Notes: generated by a model not told the origin, from the sequence alone. A stretch of 64,000 nucleotides of DNA from Cellvibrionaceae bacterium (GCA_021151695.1 JAGKWU010000013.1:45337-109336); one strand, 5' to 3'. Shown: positions 27,454 to 37,226, counted from the stretch's first letter. Numbers and translations are program-made.

Positions 27454-28331
27454 AATTGTTCTACAACGAAGTCGATAAAAGTACGTAACTTTGGCGTGGG
27501 GCGACGATCAGGGGAGTAAATAATATGCATGGGGCGTGACGGCAAATCATAATCGGACAACAACCGCACCAATTGCCCGCTTGCTACTGCATCGCCCACC
27601 AACACTTCCGGCTGCATGATAACTCCCATTCCGGCGATAGCGGCCGCGCGCAACCCCTGACCATTATTGATAGTCAATTGTCCATTGATCTGAATTGTTT
27701 CGGCGCAGCCATCTTTGGATACTTCCCAGCGATTTTTCTTACGCCAATACGCGTAACCAAGGCAATTATGTTGGGCGAGATCTTGTGGTGTACGAGGCGT
27801 ACCTGCGGAGGCCAAATATTCTGGCGATGCGCACAACCACATTTGATAATCTTTTAAAGATCGCGCGACCAAACCGGAATCCGCAAGATAGCCTATACGG
27901 ATAGCAACTTCGAATCCTTCCTCCACCAAATCGACATTGCGATCAGACAAGGTTAAATCGATTTTCACATCCGGGTAATCTTTCGCGTAGATTTTTAAAG
28001 CAGGCACTAAACGCTGAACACCAAAAGACGTAGGTGCATGAACTTTTAAGGTGCCGCGCGGCTTGATGCGCATTTCATCAGCGCAGGCTTCAGCCTCTTC
28101 CAGATCCGCAAGCAGTTGTTTACAGCGGTTGTAATATAGCTGGCCAACTTCAGTGAGTGATTGTTGGCGTGTGGTACGGTTCAACAGCTTGGTTCCCAGC
28201 TTTTCTTCTAAAAAGCGAACATGCTTTCCCACCATCGTAGGCGAAATACCAAAAACCTCAGCCGCAGCGGCAAAACTCCGCTTTTCTGCTGCGCATACAA
28301 ACACCGCCATACTCGTTAATTTGTCCAGCAT
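27447..28331 (-). CDS. LysR-family transcriptional regulator
   Basis: 294 residues from ATG 28331. The N-terminal winged helix-turn-helix has MLDKLTSMAVFVCAAEKRSF, then AAAEVFGISPTMVGKHVRFLEEKLGTKLLNRTTR. A two-lobed periplasmic-binding-like effector domain follows over about residues 90-290. It belongs to the large 'CrgA/AaeR-like' branch by look. It is divergent from a carboxymuconolactone-decarboxylase-like gene across 127 bp, the usual arrangement of a LysR regulator and its target. Confidence 0.9.
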   Translation of the reverse strand: MLDKLTSMAVFVCAAEKRSFAAAAEVFGISPTMVGKHVRFLEEKLGTKLLNRTTRQQSLTEVGQLYYNRCKQLLADLEEAEACADEMRIKPRGTLKVHAPTSFGVQRLVPALKIYAKDYPDVKIDLTLSDRNVDLVEEGFEVAIRIGYLADSGLVARSLKDYQMWLCASPEYLASAGTPRTPQDLAQHNCLGYAYWRKKNRWEVSKDGCAETIQINGQLTINNGQGLRAAAIAGMGVIMQPEVLVGDAVASGQLVRLLSDYDLPSRPMHIIYSPDRRPTPKLRTFIDFVVEQFG

Positions 28332-28458
28332 TGCGCACCCACAGTGTCGAGTCAAACAACCAGCATGGACTTTATCAAACCCGGACTACTTAGGATACTC
28401 ATCACGGCGCCAACATCTGACTCTTAACTTTAATTAGCAAATAGCTCTGGAGATTTGT

Positions 28459-28836
28459 ATGCAAAACAATTTGCTTCATAAACGCGGACTAGAACTGTTG
28501 GAGGAGCTGCACGGCGAACACGCCGGCGCCGCCATGATGGCCGAGATGCAAGATATCTGCCCCGACTTTGCCGATATGGCAATTGAATGGGCGATTGGTT
28601 CGATCATGGATCGCCCGGGACTTAGCCTGGCAACACGCGAATTAATACTTGTGGCCTCATGCGTAACCTTGGGCCACGCAATACCCCAACTGCAAGCTCA
28701 CGCACAAGCCGCCTTAAAAGTCGGCGCCACAAAACAAGAGTTAGTGGAAACTATTCTGCAATTAACGTTTTACGCCGGAGGCCCAGCGGTGAGGAATTCG
28801 TTGGTGGCGATTAAGGATGTTAGTGCGCAAGGTTAA
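28459..28836 (+). CDS. Carboxymuconolactone decarboxylase family protein
   Basis: 125-residue all-alpha protein of the CMD/AhpD-like family. The core RELILVASCVTLGHAIPQLQAHAQAALKVGATKQELVE matches the family helix pair, but only one Cys is present, not the CxxC of peroxidase-type AhpD. A decarboxylase-like or unknown reaction is therefore more likely than peroxidase activity. ATG has GGAG 6 bases upstream. Probably controlled by the divergent LysR gene. Confidence 0.87.
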   Translation: MQNNLLHKRGLELLEELHGEHAGAAMMAEMQDICPDFADMAIEWAIGSIMDRPGLSLATRELILVASCVTLGHAIPQLQAHAQAALKVGATKQELVETILQLTFYAGGPAVRNSLVAIKDVSAQG

Positions 28837-28854
28837 GGGGTTGCAGCATAGATC

Positions 28855-28985
28855 GCAGGGTGTATTAAAGCGAAGCGTACGACTGCACGGACGCAGGGGA
28901 TAGAGCGAAGCAGGAAGCCCGAGCCGAATACGCCGGACAATGGTGAAAATACGGCGCACCGCGCTTCGCTTTAGGTGTGCCCTAC
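28855..28985. repeat. GTAGGGCG-type palindromic repeat, copy C (with insert)
   Basis: Shares AAAGCGAAGCGTA, ATACGCCGGACA, TACGGCGCA and TGCCCTAC with copy A at 23243-23323. It carries an extra internal stretch of about 47 bases (roughly 28881-28926) that copy A lacks. Confidence 0.7.
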
Positions 28986-29014
28986 ACGGTACTTTGTGAA
29001 ATTTAATTATTATT

Positions 29015-29260
29015 TTACGCAACTTCGGAGCGACCACAGATGGCACATTTAAACCATCGCTTTCCAGAATGGAGCCAAGAAAGAACGATAAGAATGGCCG
29101 CTGTAAAAATATAGCCTTTAAAACCCAATGTACAAAGCCCTAAGGCAACTACCCAACCAAGAACCTCGAACACCAATAAGAGAATTGCATTATCAGCAAA
29201 GAAATATCCTGTAATAGAAGACACCCTCTTCATGCCAACTCTACAATTTGGACACTGCAT
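29015..29260 (-). CDS. Small zinc-ribbon membrane protein
   Basis: 81 residues with CPNC at positions 3-6 and CAIC near residues 72-75, a split four-Cys zinc-binding pattern. Two membrane helices (about 21-40 and 44-62) separate the knuckles. AAAGGGA precedes the ATG. Function unknown. Confidence 0.65.
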   Translation of the reverse strand: MQCPNCRVGMKRVSSITGYFFADNAILLLVFEVLGWVVALGLCTLGFKGYIFTAAILIVLSWLHSGKRWFKCAICGRSEVA

Positions 29261-29341
29261 ATTTATCCCTTTGAAATTTAGTCATCATCCAACCAATTAA
29301 TCGGCCCAATAATCGCCACCAACCGTCTCCCGCTTCCGTTC

Positions 29342-29373
29342 GTAGGGCGCAATCGCGAAACATTGCGCCGTAT
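29342..29373. repeat. GTAGGGCG-type half repeat
   Basis: GTAGGGCG at 29342-29349 starts a short hairpin, GGCGCAAT (29346-29353) with ATTGCGCC (29362-29369). It looks like one end of the copy A family without the far half. Confidence 0.55.
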
Positions 29374-29423
29374 TACTGTCGTCAAACATGCAGCCAAATG
29401 GCCGAAAATTATTGAATATTCCT

Positions 29424-29539
29424 CGTAGGCTGGCGGTAAGGCTTGCGAAGCAAGCTGCACCCCAGCAATCTTTCCATGCAAAATAATCATTATTTCTGGG
29501 TCAGAATTGTTGGGGTGCACTACGTTTACCCCAACCTAC
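29424..29539. repeat. GTAGGCTGG-type palindromic repeat, copy 2
   Basis: Same ends and internal blocks as the copy at 26240-26347 (CGTAGGCTGG, TAAGGCTTG, CAAGC, AATTGTTGGGGTGC, CCAACCTAC). Its right end includes the stop codon of the DUF2971 gene. Confidence 0.7.
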
Positions 29540-30405
29540 ACGCTCCTTGTGTCGCACTTGGCCATGGCCATTTCATTAAGCGGCTCGCGCTCAACATCGA
29601 AAGACGATGAGGAGATCTTCGTTCGATAAATGGCAACGCCAAGCTTTTCCCCTGCCTCAAGAGCAACACAACGAAGCTCTTCGGATGCCGCATGACCCAA
29701 GGTAATTTCCGAAATTGCCTCTAATGGAACTTTAAACAAACATATTGGATAAGGTTTATTATCATCATTAACAACTTTATCTGCCTCTGCTAGATGAGCC
29801 AAAACCCTATCTTCTTTTTCATACCGCCAATCCAGGGACTTGGTTAAAAATATTTCAAATCCATTTGCATGCTCTCGTCGTTGCGGCATCACTGTCCTTA
29901 CATTCGAGTAATTAACTGGCAACAACGAGGATCGTATTGGGCCGTGAACGCTAGGAATCTCTTTGAAAAAGTCATTTTCTCGGTGAAAGCCAACACAAAA
30001 TCCTTTATATGTTTCCGTATAATGAGACCACATTAAGGCACTATTCCAGCGCCTAGAAACTGACAAAATACCCAATCCATCGTTAATTCTTCCATTGTTA
30101 ATTTTGTTAATAAAATCTCTCACGAAATTTTCATTATTTTTTCGCGAATCACCTATCCTATCTAATGCTTCTGCGATTTTTTGCTTTTTCTCTATTTTTT
30201 CCTTTTCACCTAAACTGTTATCGTAACCAATGGCTCTGATTACATTCTCTATCAGCTCATTAAGCAACTCATCAGAAGACTTTTCCGGAAATGCTGCAAG
30301 ACATTCATAAGGATCATTTAAATCAGCTGGCTGAGTAAAACGAATGAACCCATCCGTTAAAAACCTCTTACGATCAGCCTTAAGATACTTGTAAACATAA
30401 TTCAT
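29536..30405 (-). CDS. DUF2971 family protein
   Basis: 289-residue protein from ATG 30405. The family pattern is clear: YKYLKADRKRFL at the start, FTQPADLNDPYEC (about 23-35), the central ILSVSRRWNSALMWSHY with YKGFCVGF, and a region with LDWRYEKEDR. Function is not known; DUF2971 genes are typically accessory and sporadic. Codon third positions are noticeably AT-rich compared with the flanking A2M gene, suggesting acquisition. The TAG stop lies in a palindromic repeat. Confidence 0.88.
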   Translation of the reverse strand: MNYVYKYLKADRKRFLTDGFIRFTQPADLNDPYECLAAFPEKSSDELLNELIENVIRAIGYDNSLGEKEKIEKKQKIAEALDRIGDSRKNNENFVRDFINKINNGRINDGLGILSVSRRWNSALMWSHYTETYKGFCVGFHRENDFFKEIPSVHGPIRSSLLPVNYSNVRTVMPQRREHANGFEIFLTKSLDWRYEKEDRVLAHLAEADKVVNDDNKPYPICLFKVPLEAISEITLGHAASEELRCVALEAGEKLGVAIYRTKISSSSFDVEREPLNEMAMAKCDTRSV

Positions 30406-30480
30406 CAATTAATTACCCTAACAATATAAAACGACGACAACCTCTACTAGCACTATGTAGCAACACGTACTGATCAACTT

Positions 30481-33400
30481 TTACCTCCCCACAACCTCCA
30501 CCCAATACCCCCGCGTCCTTCCATAAATTTTCTCATCATACATAGGCGCTACCTGCCACGAGGGCAAATAATATTTACCCGCATAACTCGCGTTCAAAAT
30601 CACGCGTACTGTGACGCTGGTTTGGCTGCGGTCGTTGTAGCGGTAGCTCCAGCTGTAGTCTTGCCAGAGGCTGAAGTAGCTGAGGACGCGGTCGTCGCGG
30701 ATGTCCATGTAGTCGAGGCCTTTGGGTAGGCTGCTGCCTTCGAGGCGTTCGTTGCGGATTTGCCAGCCGCTGGGCATGATCATGGAGAGCGCTATGTCTT
30801 CCAGTTTTCTGGTGCCGAGTGCGGCGAGATCGGCTGTCACTGTGACTTCTGCGACAAAATCTGTGCCTTGCGGAAGTTTTTGCACATCCAGTGGTTTGTT
30901 ATCCATGCTGAGGAAATTGGCAGAAATTTTTATGCCTTTTTCGCTCGCTTGCTCATCCATACTCGCGGGTATGCCGCGATTGCTGACGAGTACGCGCAGG
31001 TTGCCTTTGGGATCGTCGTTGCGCACGACTATGTTCGGCTGATTGAGCGCCTGCTTGTACATGGATTGTTTGATGTCTTCTTTTTTCCAGGCGGCATTGG
31101 CATTTTCTTTAATGGAAAATTTAAGGCCATTGCCGCCACTGCGTTTGCCCATAAATTCCGCCATGGACAGCAGCGCCCAGGAGGTGGATTGCGTGGAGTA
31201 CCATTCGTCGCTGCCTAAACGCGTGGCAACACGTTCGGCCATTTGCCAGGCAGCTTCGCTTTCGCCTTTATCAGCCTTGAGCATGGTACTGAGCAAAATA
31301 CTTTCATTGCGCAGCTCGGAGCCGTAGGTGTAGCTGTAGTAATCGCGTGCGGCAACCACTGGCCCCAGGTTGCCGAGCAAATCTTTGCTCGCATCTTTAA
31401 GCCCCATGTGCAAATAGGCAGAGCCTAACAACCAGCGTGCAGTTTCTTGCGGGCGCTCTGTTTGTTGCGAATTATTGGTACGCAATAATTTTTCGCGCAG
31501 GCGATTCATAGCGGGCAGCTCGGCTTTGTCGGCCAGTGCTAATGTGTAGAGGCGATAGGCGGCTACTTCGTCACCATAGTCGTGATCGCCATCGCCGGAG
31601 CGCGCGCGTTCTTGCTGGTATTTAATCCAGCCATCCAAAAACGCTGAAGGCACTGAATAGCCTGCACGCTTGGCCTCCACCAAAAAGTGGCCCGCGTAGT
31701 TGTTGGCCCAATCGTTGATGTAGCCACCACCTGGCCAGTAGCTCAAACCGCCTGAGGCATTTTGGAAATCTGCCAGGCGCCTGATACCGGCTGCAATGTT
31801 TTTATCTATATCTGCTTTTTGCGCATTGCTCAGTGAAACCAGCTTACCCAAATGCAATTGCGGGAATACCGACGAGGTTGTTTGCTCTACACAACCATGC
31901 GGATAGGTAATTAAATATTGCAAACGTTTTTCGAGATTGAGTGGCGGCAATACGCTCGCCTCAAAACTCGCGCTGTTAGTGCCGGCCATGCCGTGGGCGG
32001 TGACGGGCACTTGCCACTCTTCGCCAGGTGCGAGCAATTTACTTTCCCACACAACTGTCGGCGGATTTGCCGGGCGGCTGTCGATATAAATTTCCTGGCT
32101 TGCCACTTCGTCACCGCTGCGTGCGGTGACTTTTACCCGACCTTTGCCGATGCGGTCATTCACTTTTAAGCGCAGGCTCGCAATAGCATCGCCGGGCTTG
32201 GTGAAATTCAATTCAGCTTTGCTATCCAGTAACGTAAATACCTCGTTAGTTTCAACGCTGATATCCACTTTTTTGATATTGGCTTCGCTCACAAAAACGT
32301 TTACCGGCAACATCACTTCTTCACCCGGGCCGAGCACGCGCGGCAAAGTCGCGTAGAGCACCAGCGGCTGGGTGACGGCGACATTTTTTTCCACTTTGCC
32401 GTATGCCGGCACTTTTTCGGTATCGCCGGCAACCAACATAACGCGCACAGAGCCCATATAAGGCGGCAATTGGATTTCGTGAGTTTTACCTTCACCGGCC
32501 GCCAAGGTAAATGCACCGAGGAATTTCACGATGGGCGGGAAGCGACGTTCGCGACGCTTGCGCTCTGCCTCCTGTGCGGCATCACTACCACCGATGGCGA
32601 GAATACGTTCAAGCGATGCGCCGTAGGCGCCTACCACCGAATCAAACATATCCCAGGTAGAAACACCCAAGGCTTCACGTTTGTAAAAACTACTGTGCGG
32701 ATCTGGCGCGGTGAAACCAGTGAGACCGAGCAGGCCTTCATCCACCATCGCGAGCGTGTAGGTCATGGCGTGGCCATTTTTTTCGCTCACTTTGATATTG
32801 AATTTGGTTTCGGGGCGCACTTTTTCCGGTACATCCAATTGCGGTGTGAGATGCGTCGCCGGGTCTTCCACAATTAAAGGCACTATGCCGTAGAGTCGCA
32901 TGGGCGCATCGGATTTGCGCGCTTGATGTGGCAACAGCAGCGTCATATGCACATAGGCGTTAGGGGCCATGGCCTGCGTAATAGGTACCTGCACATCGCG
33001 CTGTTCGGGTTTTAAATCCAGCCAACGTTTTTCGATCACATGGCTGCCGTTTTCAATACTCAAGAGCACGCGACCTTGCTGGGTTTTGGGCAGGCGCACA
33101 ATCGCCGTGTCACCCACCTGATATTTTTCTTTATCGGTGCTGAGCATTAATTGCGTGGCGGATTCAGGATCGCGTTCGTTGCTGCTGCTCCACCCCAAAT
33201 AGGCGAGTTGGCCGCTACAGTGATTGGATTCTTTATCGCACACGCGAATTAAATGGCGGCCCCAATCGTATTTATCTTTTTTGAGCGTCCAATGGGCGCG
33301 GCCCTGCGCATCTGTGGTTAATTCTTCTTTTGTGATTGGTGTGTGGCTGTTATTGCCCACATAGGCGGCAATATTGTCCTGGCCTTCATCCCACCACCAG

Positions 33401-36159
33401 CGCCAACCGATTTCGTAGACACTGATTTCAAGATCGCGTTTTGCGGCAGGTTTGCCCATCGCATCCAGGGAAAGCAATTGCACTTCGTGGTCGTTATCGC
33501 GACTGAGGGAATTGTAATAGCCGTCGCCTTTGGGCATGAGTATGCCGACCCAATGGTCATAGGGCGATACATCATAGCTGCGCAATGCGGTACTGAAATT
33601 GCCGCTCTCTTCAAACACACGGGTATTAAACATGGCGAGCAACATGCCCGGTGGTGGATCGTTAGCTTGCAGGTTGATATCGAAGGAGACTTTACCCTCT
33701 TCGTTAAGATTTCCTTCAAATACTTTTTGCGAGCTGTTTTCAAAACTGCGTGACGGATCGTCGAAGGTATAACCATCGTAACCGCTAAAGCTGGTTTTTT
33801 TGGTGAAGAGTTTTACTTCCGAATCTGCTTTAAGGCTCTTGGCGGTGGCGCCGTGCAACCACTGACTGAACAGATGCACTTTTTGCGGCATATCGCGCAG
33901 ATTGAGTATGGGCTTGTCAAAGCTCATGTCTATCTTCAGGCGGTTGGGCGTGACCATTTCCACTTTGATAATTTTATCGAAGTAGCGGTTGCCCACGTGC
34001 ACCACGGCACGCCAGTTGCCGGTGGGCGCTTTCTCATCAGTTTTGAGTGTGAAGGGATAGAAATCATTCACGGGTGATACTTGTGTTTGACTGAATACTT
34101 TTTTGCCTTGCGGATCAAAAAAATCCAGCGTAACGGGATAACCTGCAGGCAAACGCTCGTCTTTGTCCTGCAAAATAAAGGTGAGAAAAATATCGTCGCC
34201 GGGACGCCAGACATCGCGTTCGCCGTAGATAAATCCTTTTAAGCCGACTTTGATATGTTCGCCGCCCACATCAAATTGGTTAACAGGCAATGCTTCGTTT
34301 TTGGGTAGGCGTAAATAGCCGAATTGTTTTTCTTTTTGCGCTTGCAAATAAAAGGGCGTGCCGTCGGCGGTGATAGTGGCCATGCCGTAGCTGTCGGTGG
34401 TGCCTTTGCCGATGGGTTGTTGCTGGTAATTGAAAATCTGGACTTCCGTATCCGGCATTGGCTCTGCGGTGGTGAGGTTGGTGGCGATTACATGAAGCGC
34501 GCTATCGCTGCCGCGCTTGGCCATCAAACCAATATTGGACACCATAAAAGTGCGCGAGCTTTTGGTGGACGAGGTGCTGTAATAATTGGAGTAGTAGGCA
34601 TCGTTACAGGGATTGTTGGCTTCACTGTAATTTAAATAGCCTTGGGATTGATAGTACTGGCGATACCAGGCCGGCGTGTCTTCGTCTTGCTCTTCGTCGG
34701 TCTCTTCGTAATTCTCTTCCTCACCGTAGGAGTAGCCATAATCGCTCTGGTGCTCGCGGTTGCGCGGCATTTTGCGCGTGGGTGTTTTGGGGCGCTCGGC
34801 CTCGCAGGGATAGGTGGTATTGCTGCGGTCAATTTGCAATTCCACGCGGATCAAACCGTCCGGGTGTTGCGCCATCAATTCGGTGAGATCCAGATTGAAA
34901 TCTTTGGAGTCATCGTGGGCGATTTCAGGCAGGCGATAAACTTTGCGCCACAAATAGCGCCCCTCTTGCGTGGGCGCATTGCGTGGATTTAATTCGCGTG
35001 AGTCTTGAAAGAAGTGGCCGATATTATTGGCGTAAACTTTAAACGCAACCACCTGCACTGAGTCTACATTCACCGCTTTAAAAGGCACAGTGAGATGTTC
35101 CGCTGGCGGCAGTATGCTGGTGTCTTTACCGGTGAAAGTCACCATGGGTTTTTCAATCACCAACACTATAGGTTGATGATAATCGCTGCCGAGACGCTGG
35201 CGCTCCTGGCTTTGCACATCACTGCTCACCAGTAATTCTTGCGGGCCAGCACCAACGCCGCTTGGAAAAATCTTGAGCTGGCTGCCTTCCACTTTTACCG
35301 GAAAGTGTTTACCAGCAATACCCACCAGACCCTGCAAATTTTGCGAAGGATTAATGGGGTTGGAGAAATTTACGGTGACTGAAAGTGACGGTTCGCGCTC
35401 CACCTCAACGCCCGTCACAATAAAATCGCTCAACGCAGGAATAGGAATATCGCGAGCACCTTTGTCGGGTGATTTAATCGGAGCACCGTCCCACTCGAGA
35501 TGCAACACACCCGCTTCTTTTTGCCGCTCTATATTCGACAGGGTAAATGCGTTGCTCTGACGATCTGCGCCCTGCACCCAATCCAGTTCCACTGGCTTGC
35601 CATTGAGGGTGACCTTCAGCATTTTTTTGATCGCATCCAGATCGGCTGTGTCGGTAGTGCGCAGCTCGCCGGTGAATTGCATTTTGCCAGGCTCGTTTTC
35701 CTGGGCATTGAGGCCGTGGACTTTTAGATCAAACTCTTGCTTGATGGTATGCACTTCAAACTCGAAGGGCTTGAGGCTTTTTTCCACCCCCAGCAATTTG
35801 TCGCCATGGAGTTTAACTTTGATGGCAATGTCGTTAGGCAGGCGGTCTACCGGTGTAATGCGCAGCTCGTTATCGGCCGTGAACAGAATGTTGGCCGGCA
35901 AGTCGGGCGAAAGTTCGACTATGCCTTCGGCTGGCTGGTTAACTTTTTCCTGTGCGACTACCGGATGGCTAAAGCGGATGTAGAGCGGCTTTTCGGACGC
36001 AATCCAGCGCTTGGGGTAATCGGCTATGTGGGTTTCCCATTTGGGGCCCAGCTGCTTTTCTTTGGCTTTGGATTCGCCTTTTTTATCACAGGCGGTGAGC
36101 AGCAGGCTCAACAGGCAGGTTAAACAGACGAGTAAGGCATGGGTGATACGCACTGGCAT
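30481..36159 (-). CDS. Bacterial alpha-2-macroglobulin lipoprotein (YfhM type)
   Basis: Very large periplasmic protease-trapping protein of 1892 residues, thought to protect the envelope together with PBP1C. The start is ATG 36159, which opens a lipoprotein signal ending in the lipobox LLTAC (residues 20-24); the frame is open upstream without a signal. After many macroglobulin-like beta domains comes a bait-like region rich in Tyr/Glu near residues 490-560. The thioester motif CVEQ lies in PHGCVEQTTSSVFPQLHLG, then an alpha/alpha toroid (ASGGLSYWPGG) and a receptor-like end domain. The thioester is intact, so covalent trapping should be possible. pbpC is not adjacent. Confidence 0.94.
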   Translation of the reverse strand: MPVRITHALLVCLTCLLSLLLTACDKKGESKAKEKQLGPKWETHIADYPKRWIASEKPLYIRFSHPVVAQEKVNQPAEGIVELSPDLPANILFTADNELRITPVDRLPNDIAIKVKLHGDKLLGVEKSLKPFEFEVHTIKQEFDLKVHGLNAQENEPGKMQFTGELRTTDTADLDAIKKMLKVTLNGKPVELDWVQGADRQSNAFTLSNIERQKEAGVLHLEWDGAPIKSPDKGARDIPIPALSDFIVTGVEVEREPSLSVTVNFSNPINPSQNLQGLVGIAGKHFPVKVEGSQLKIFPSGVGAGPQELLVSSDVQSQERQRLGSDYHQPIVLVIEKPMVTFTGKDTSILPPAEHLTVPFKAVNVDSVQVVAFKVYANNIGHFFQDSRELNPRNAPTQEGRYLWRKVYRLPEIAHDDSKDFNLDLTELMAQHPDGLIRVELQIDRSNTTYPCEAERPKTPTRKMPRNREHQSDYGYSYGEEENYEETDEEQDEDTPAWYRQYYQSQGYLNYSEANNPCNDAYYSNYYSTSSTKSSRTFMVSNIGLMAKRGSDSALHVIATNLTTAEPMPDTEVQIFNYQQQPIGKGTTDSYGMATITADGTPFYLQAQKEKQFGYLRLPKNEALPVNQFDVGGEHIKVGLKGFIYGERDVWRPGDDIFLTFILQDKDERLPAGYPVTLDFFDPQGKKVFSQTQVSPVNDFYPFTLKTDEKAPTGNWRAVVHVGNRYFDKIIKVEMVTPNRLKIDMSFDKPILNLRDMPQKVHLFSQWLHGATAKSLKADSEVKLFTKKTSFSGYDGYTFDDPSRSFENSSQKVFEGNLNEEGKVSFDINLQANDPPPGMLLAMFNTRVFEESGNFSTALRSYDVSPYDHWVGILMPKGDGYYNSLSRDNDHEVQLLSLDAMGKPAAKRDLEISVYEIGWRWWWDEGQDNIAAYVGNNSHTPITKEELTTDAQGRAHWTLKKDKYDWGRHLIRVCDKESNHCSGQLAYLGWSSSNERDPESATQLMLSTDKEKYQVGDTAIVRLPKTQQGRVLLSIENGSHVIEKRWLDLKPEQRDVQVPITQAMAPNAYVHMTLLLPHQARKSDAPMRLYGIVPLIVEDPATHLTPQLDVPEKVRPETKFNIKVSEKNGHAMTYTLAMVDEGLLGLTGFTAPDPHSSFYKREALGVSTWDMFDSVVGAYGASLERILAIGGSDAAQEAERKRRERRFPPIVKFLGAFTLAAGEGKTHEIQLPPYMGSVRVMLVAGDTEKVPAYGKVEKNVAVTQPLVLYATLPRVLGPGEEVMLPVNVFVSEANIKKVDISVETNEVFTLLDSKAELNFTKPGDAIASLRLKVNDRIGKGRVKVTARSGDEVASQEIYIDSRPANPPTVVWESKLLAPGEEWQVPVTAHGMAGTNSASFEASVLPPLNLEKRLQYLITYPHGCVEQTTSSVFPQLHLGKLVSLSNAQKADIDKNIAAGIRRLADFQNASGGLSYWPGGGYINDWANNYAGHFLVEAKRAGYSVPSAFLDGWIKYQQERARSGDGDHDYGDEVAAYRLYTLALADKAELPAMNRLREKLLRTNNSQQTERPQETARWLLGSAYLHMGLKDASKDLLGNLGPVVAARDYYSYTYGSELRNESILLSTMLKADKGESEAAWQMAERVATRLGSDEWYSTQSTSWALLSMAEFMGKRSGGNGLKFSIKENANAAWKKEDIKQSMYKQALNQPNIVVRNDDPKGNLRVLVSNRGIPASMDEQASEKGIKISANFLSMDNKPLDVQKLPQGTDFVAEVTVTADLAALGTRKLEDIALSMIMPSGWQIRNERLEGSSLPKGLDYMDIRDDRVLSYFSLWQDYSWSYRYNDRSQTSVTVRVILNASYAGKYYLPSWQVAPMYDEKIYGRTRGYWVEVVGR

Positions 36160-36341
36160 ACATCGGCTTCCTTGTTGCGACGAAGATGAGGGTGACCGGA
36201 TAACGCCGGGGGCGAGATCAGGCGGACAGATTTTCCATCTTTTTGGCACAAGAAAGAAGCATCTGCCATAACAACCAGCGGATATTTATTTTTGCGGACG
36301 GGGCTGGTCGATGACTTGCTTTTTCATAAATGTCGACCTCT

Positions 36342-36377
36342 AAAAAAACAAACCCCAGCCATCCTGGCCGGGGTTTG
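36342..36377 (-). terminator. Rho-independent terminator of the PspA-like operon
   Basis: CAAACCCC (36349-36356) pairs with GGGGTTTG (36370-36377), with an inner GCC/GGC extension. On the minus strand the hairpin is followed by seven T's. It sits 43 bases after the PspA-like stop. Confidence 0.9.
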
Positions 36378-36419
36378 CTACTGCTCCCTGAAAATCCCTT
36401 TTGTGATTGCTATCTATAA

Positions 36420-37187
36420 TCAGGCAGCTTCGGTTTTGCCTGACAAACGTTTCAGTCGCTCAAGCGCTGTCTCACCAGCGGTTTCTGGCTGGCTTACCGA
36501 CTTGCGGATAGCATCCAGCTCGGCTTGCTGATCCAGCGGCTTCTGGTTGATGTCGGCCAAAATCTTCAAACCTTCGGCTTCGTTCGCCACTTTTTGCGCG
36601 CGGCGAGTCAGTGCATCCAGCGCTGAAGATTTGGTTTTCAAACCGCCCAAGTCAGCCAACTGCTGTTGACGTTCAGCGCGCATCTCTTGCAAATCGCGCT
36701 GGGCTTTAGCGGAGGCCAAAGCTTGCAAAGCTTTCTTGGCGCGCGCATCAAATTCAGCCAGTTGTTGTGAGAGCGCATCCACAATTTTTTGCAGCTCGTT
36801 CATGTATTCCTGGGCATCGGCTTCTTCTTGCAGCTCTACCGGCAGACGCGCTTTGTTCGCTTCCAGTTCGTCGCAGAAGAGGTTTACCGTGGCCTCGGTG
36901 ATAGTGCCGGCCTGCAAACGCGCCGCCAAAGTATCGAAAGCTTTCTCATCGCTCTCGATCAGGTTGCGCAACTTGACCACATCATCGCGCTCTTTGTTAA
37001 ACGAGCTGCGCGCTTCTGCCAGTTTTTGCGCGGTTTGGCGCAGCGTGTCAGCCAGGCGATCACGATCCGCTTCGGTGGCTGTTTCCGGATCAAAGCTGGC
37101 GATGGCTTCGGAGATGCGATCGCCCAATGCGCCAAAGTGTTTTGAAATCAAACGTGCAGTCAAACCCCAACCTTTTAAATTACTCAT
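36420..37187 (-). CDS. PspA/IM30-like coiled-coil protein (YjfJ type)
   Basis: 255 residues, almost entirely helical coiled coil (long heptads from about 25 to 200, e.g. RDRLADTLRQTAQKLAEAR). PspA/IM30 proteins assemble on the inner membrane and help keep it intact; this one resembles the YjfJ branch found beside DUF2491 rather than the classical pspABC protein. The basic N-terminus (MSNLKGWGLTARLISKHFG) could be a membrane-binding amphipathic helix. It is the last gene of a three-gene operon and is followed by a strong terminator. Confidence 0.75.
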   Translation of the reverse strand: MSNLKGWGLTARLISKHFGALGDRISEAIASFDPETATEADRDRLADTLRQTAQKLAEARSSFNKERDDVVKLRNLIESDEKAFDTLAARLQAGTITEATVNLFCDELEANKARLPVELQEEADAQEYMNELQKIVDALSQQLAEFDARAKKALQALASAKAQRDLQEMRAERQQQLADLGGLKTKSSALDALTRRAQKVANEAEGLKILADINQKPLDQQAELDAIRKSVSQPETAGETALERLKRLSGKTEAA

Positions 37188-37226
37188 GTTCCTATTCCTC
37201 TTAAAAATTCACTATTGAATTAACAC

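Noticed and set aside
29278..29520. 80-codon minus-strand ORF between the zinc-ribbon and DUF2971 genes
   Set aside because: It runs through two palindromic repeats (29342 and 29424), has no ribosome site, and its sequence looks like translated repeat.
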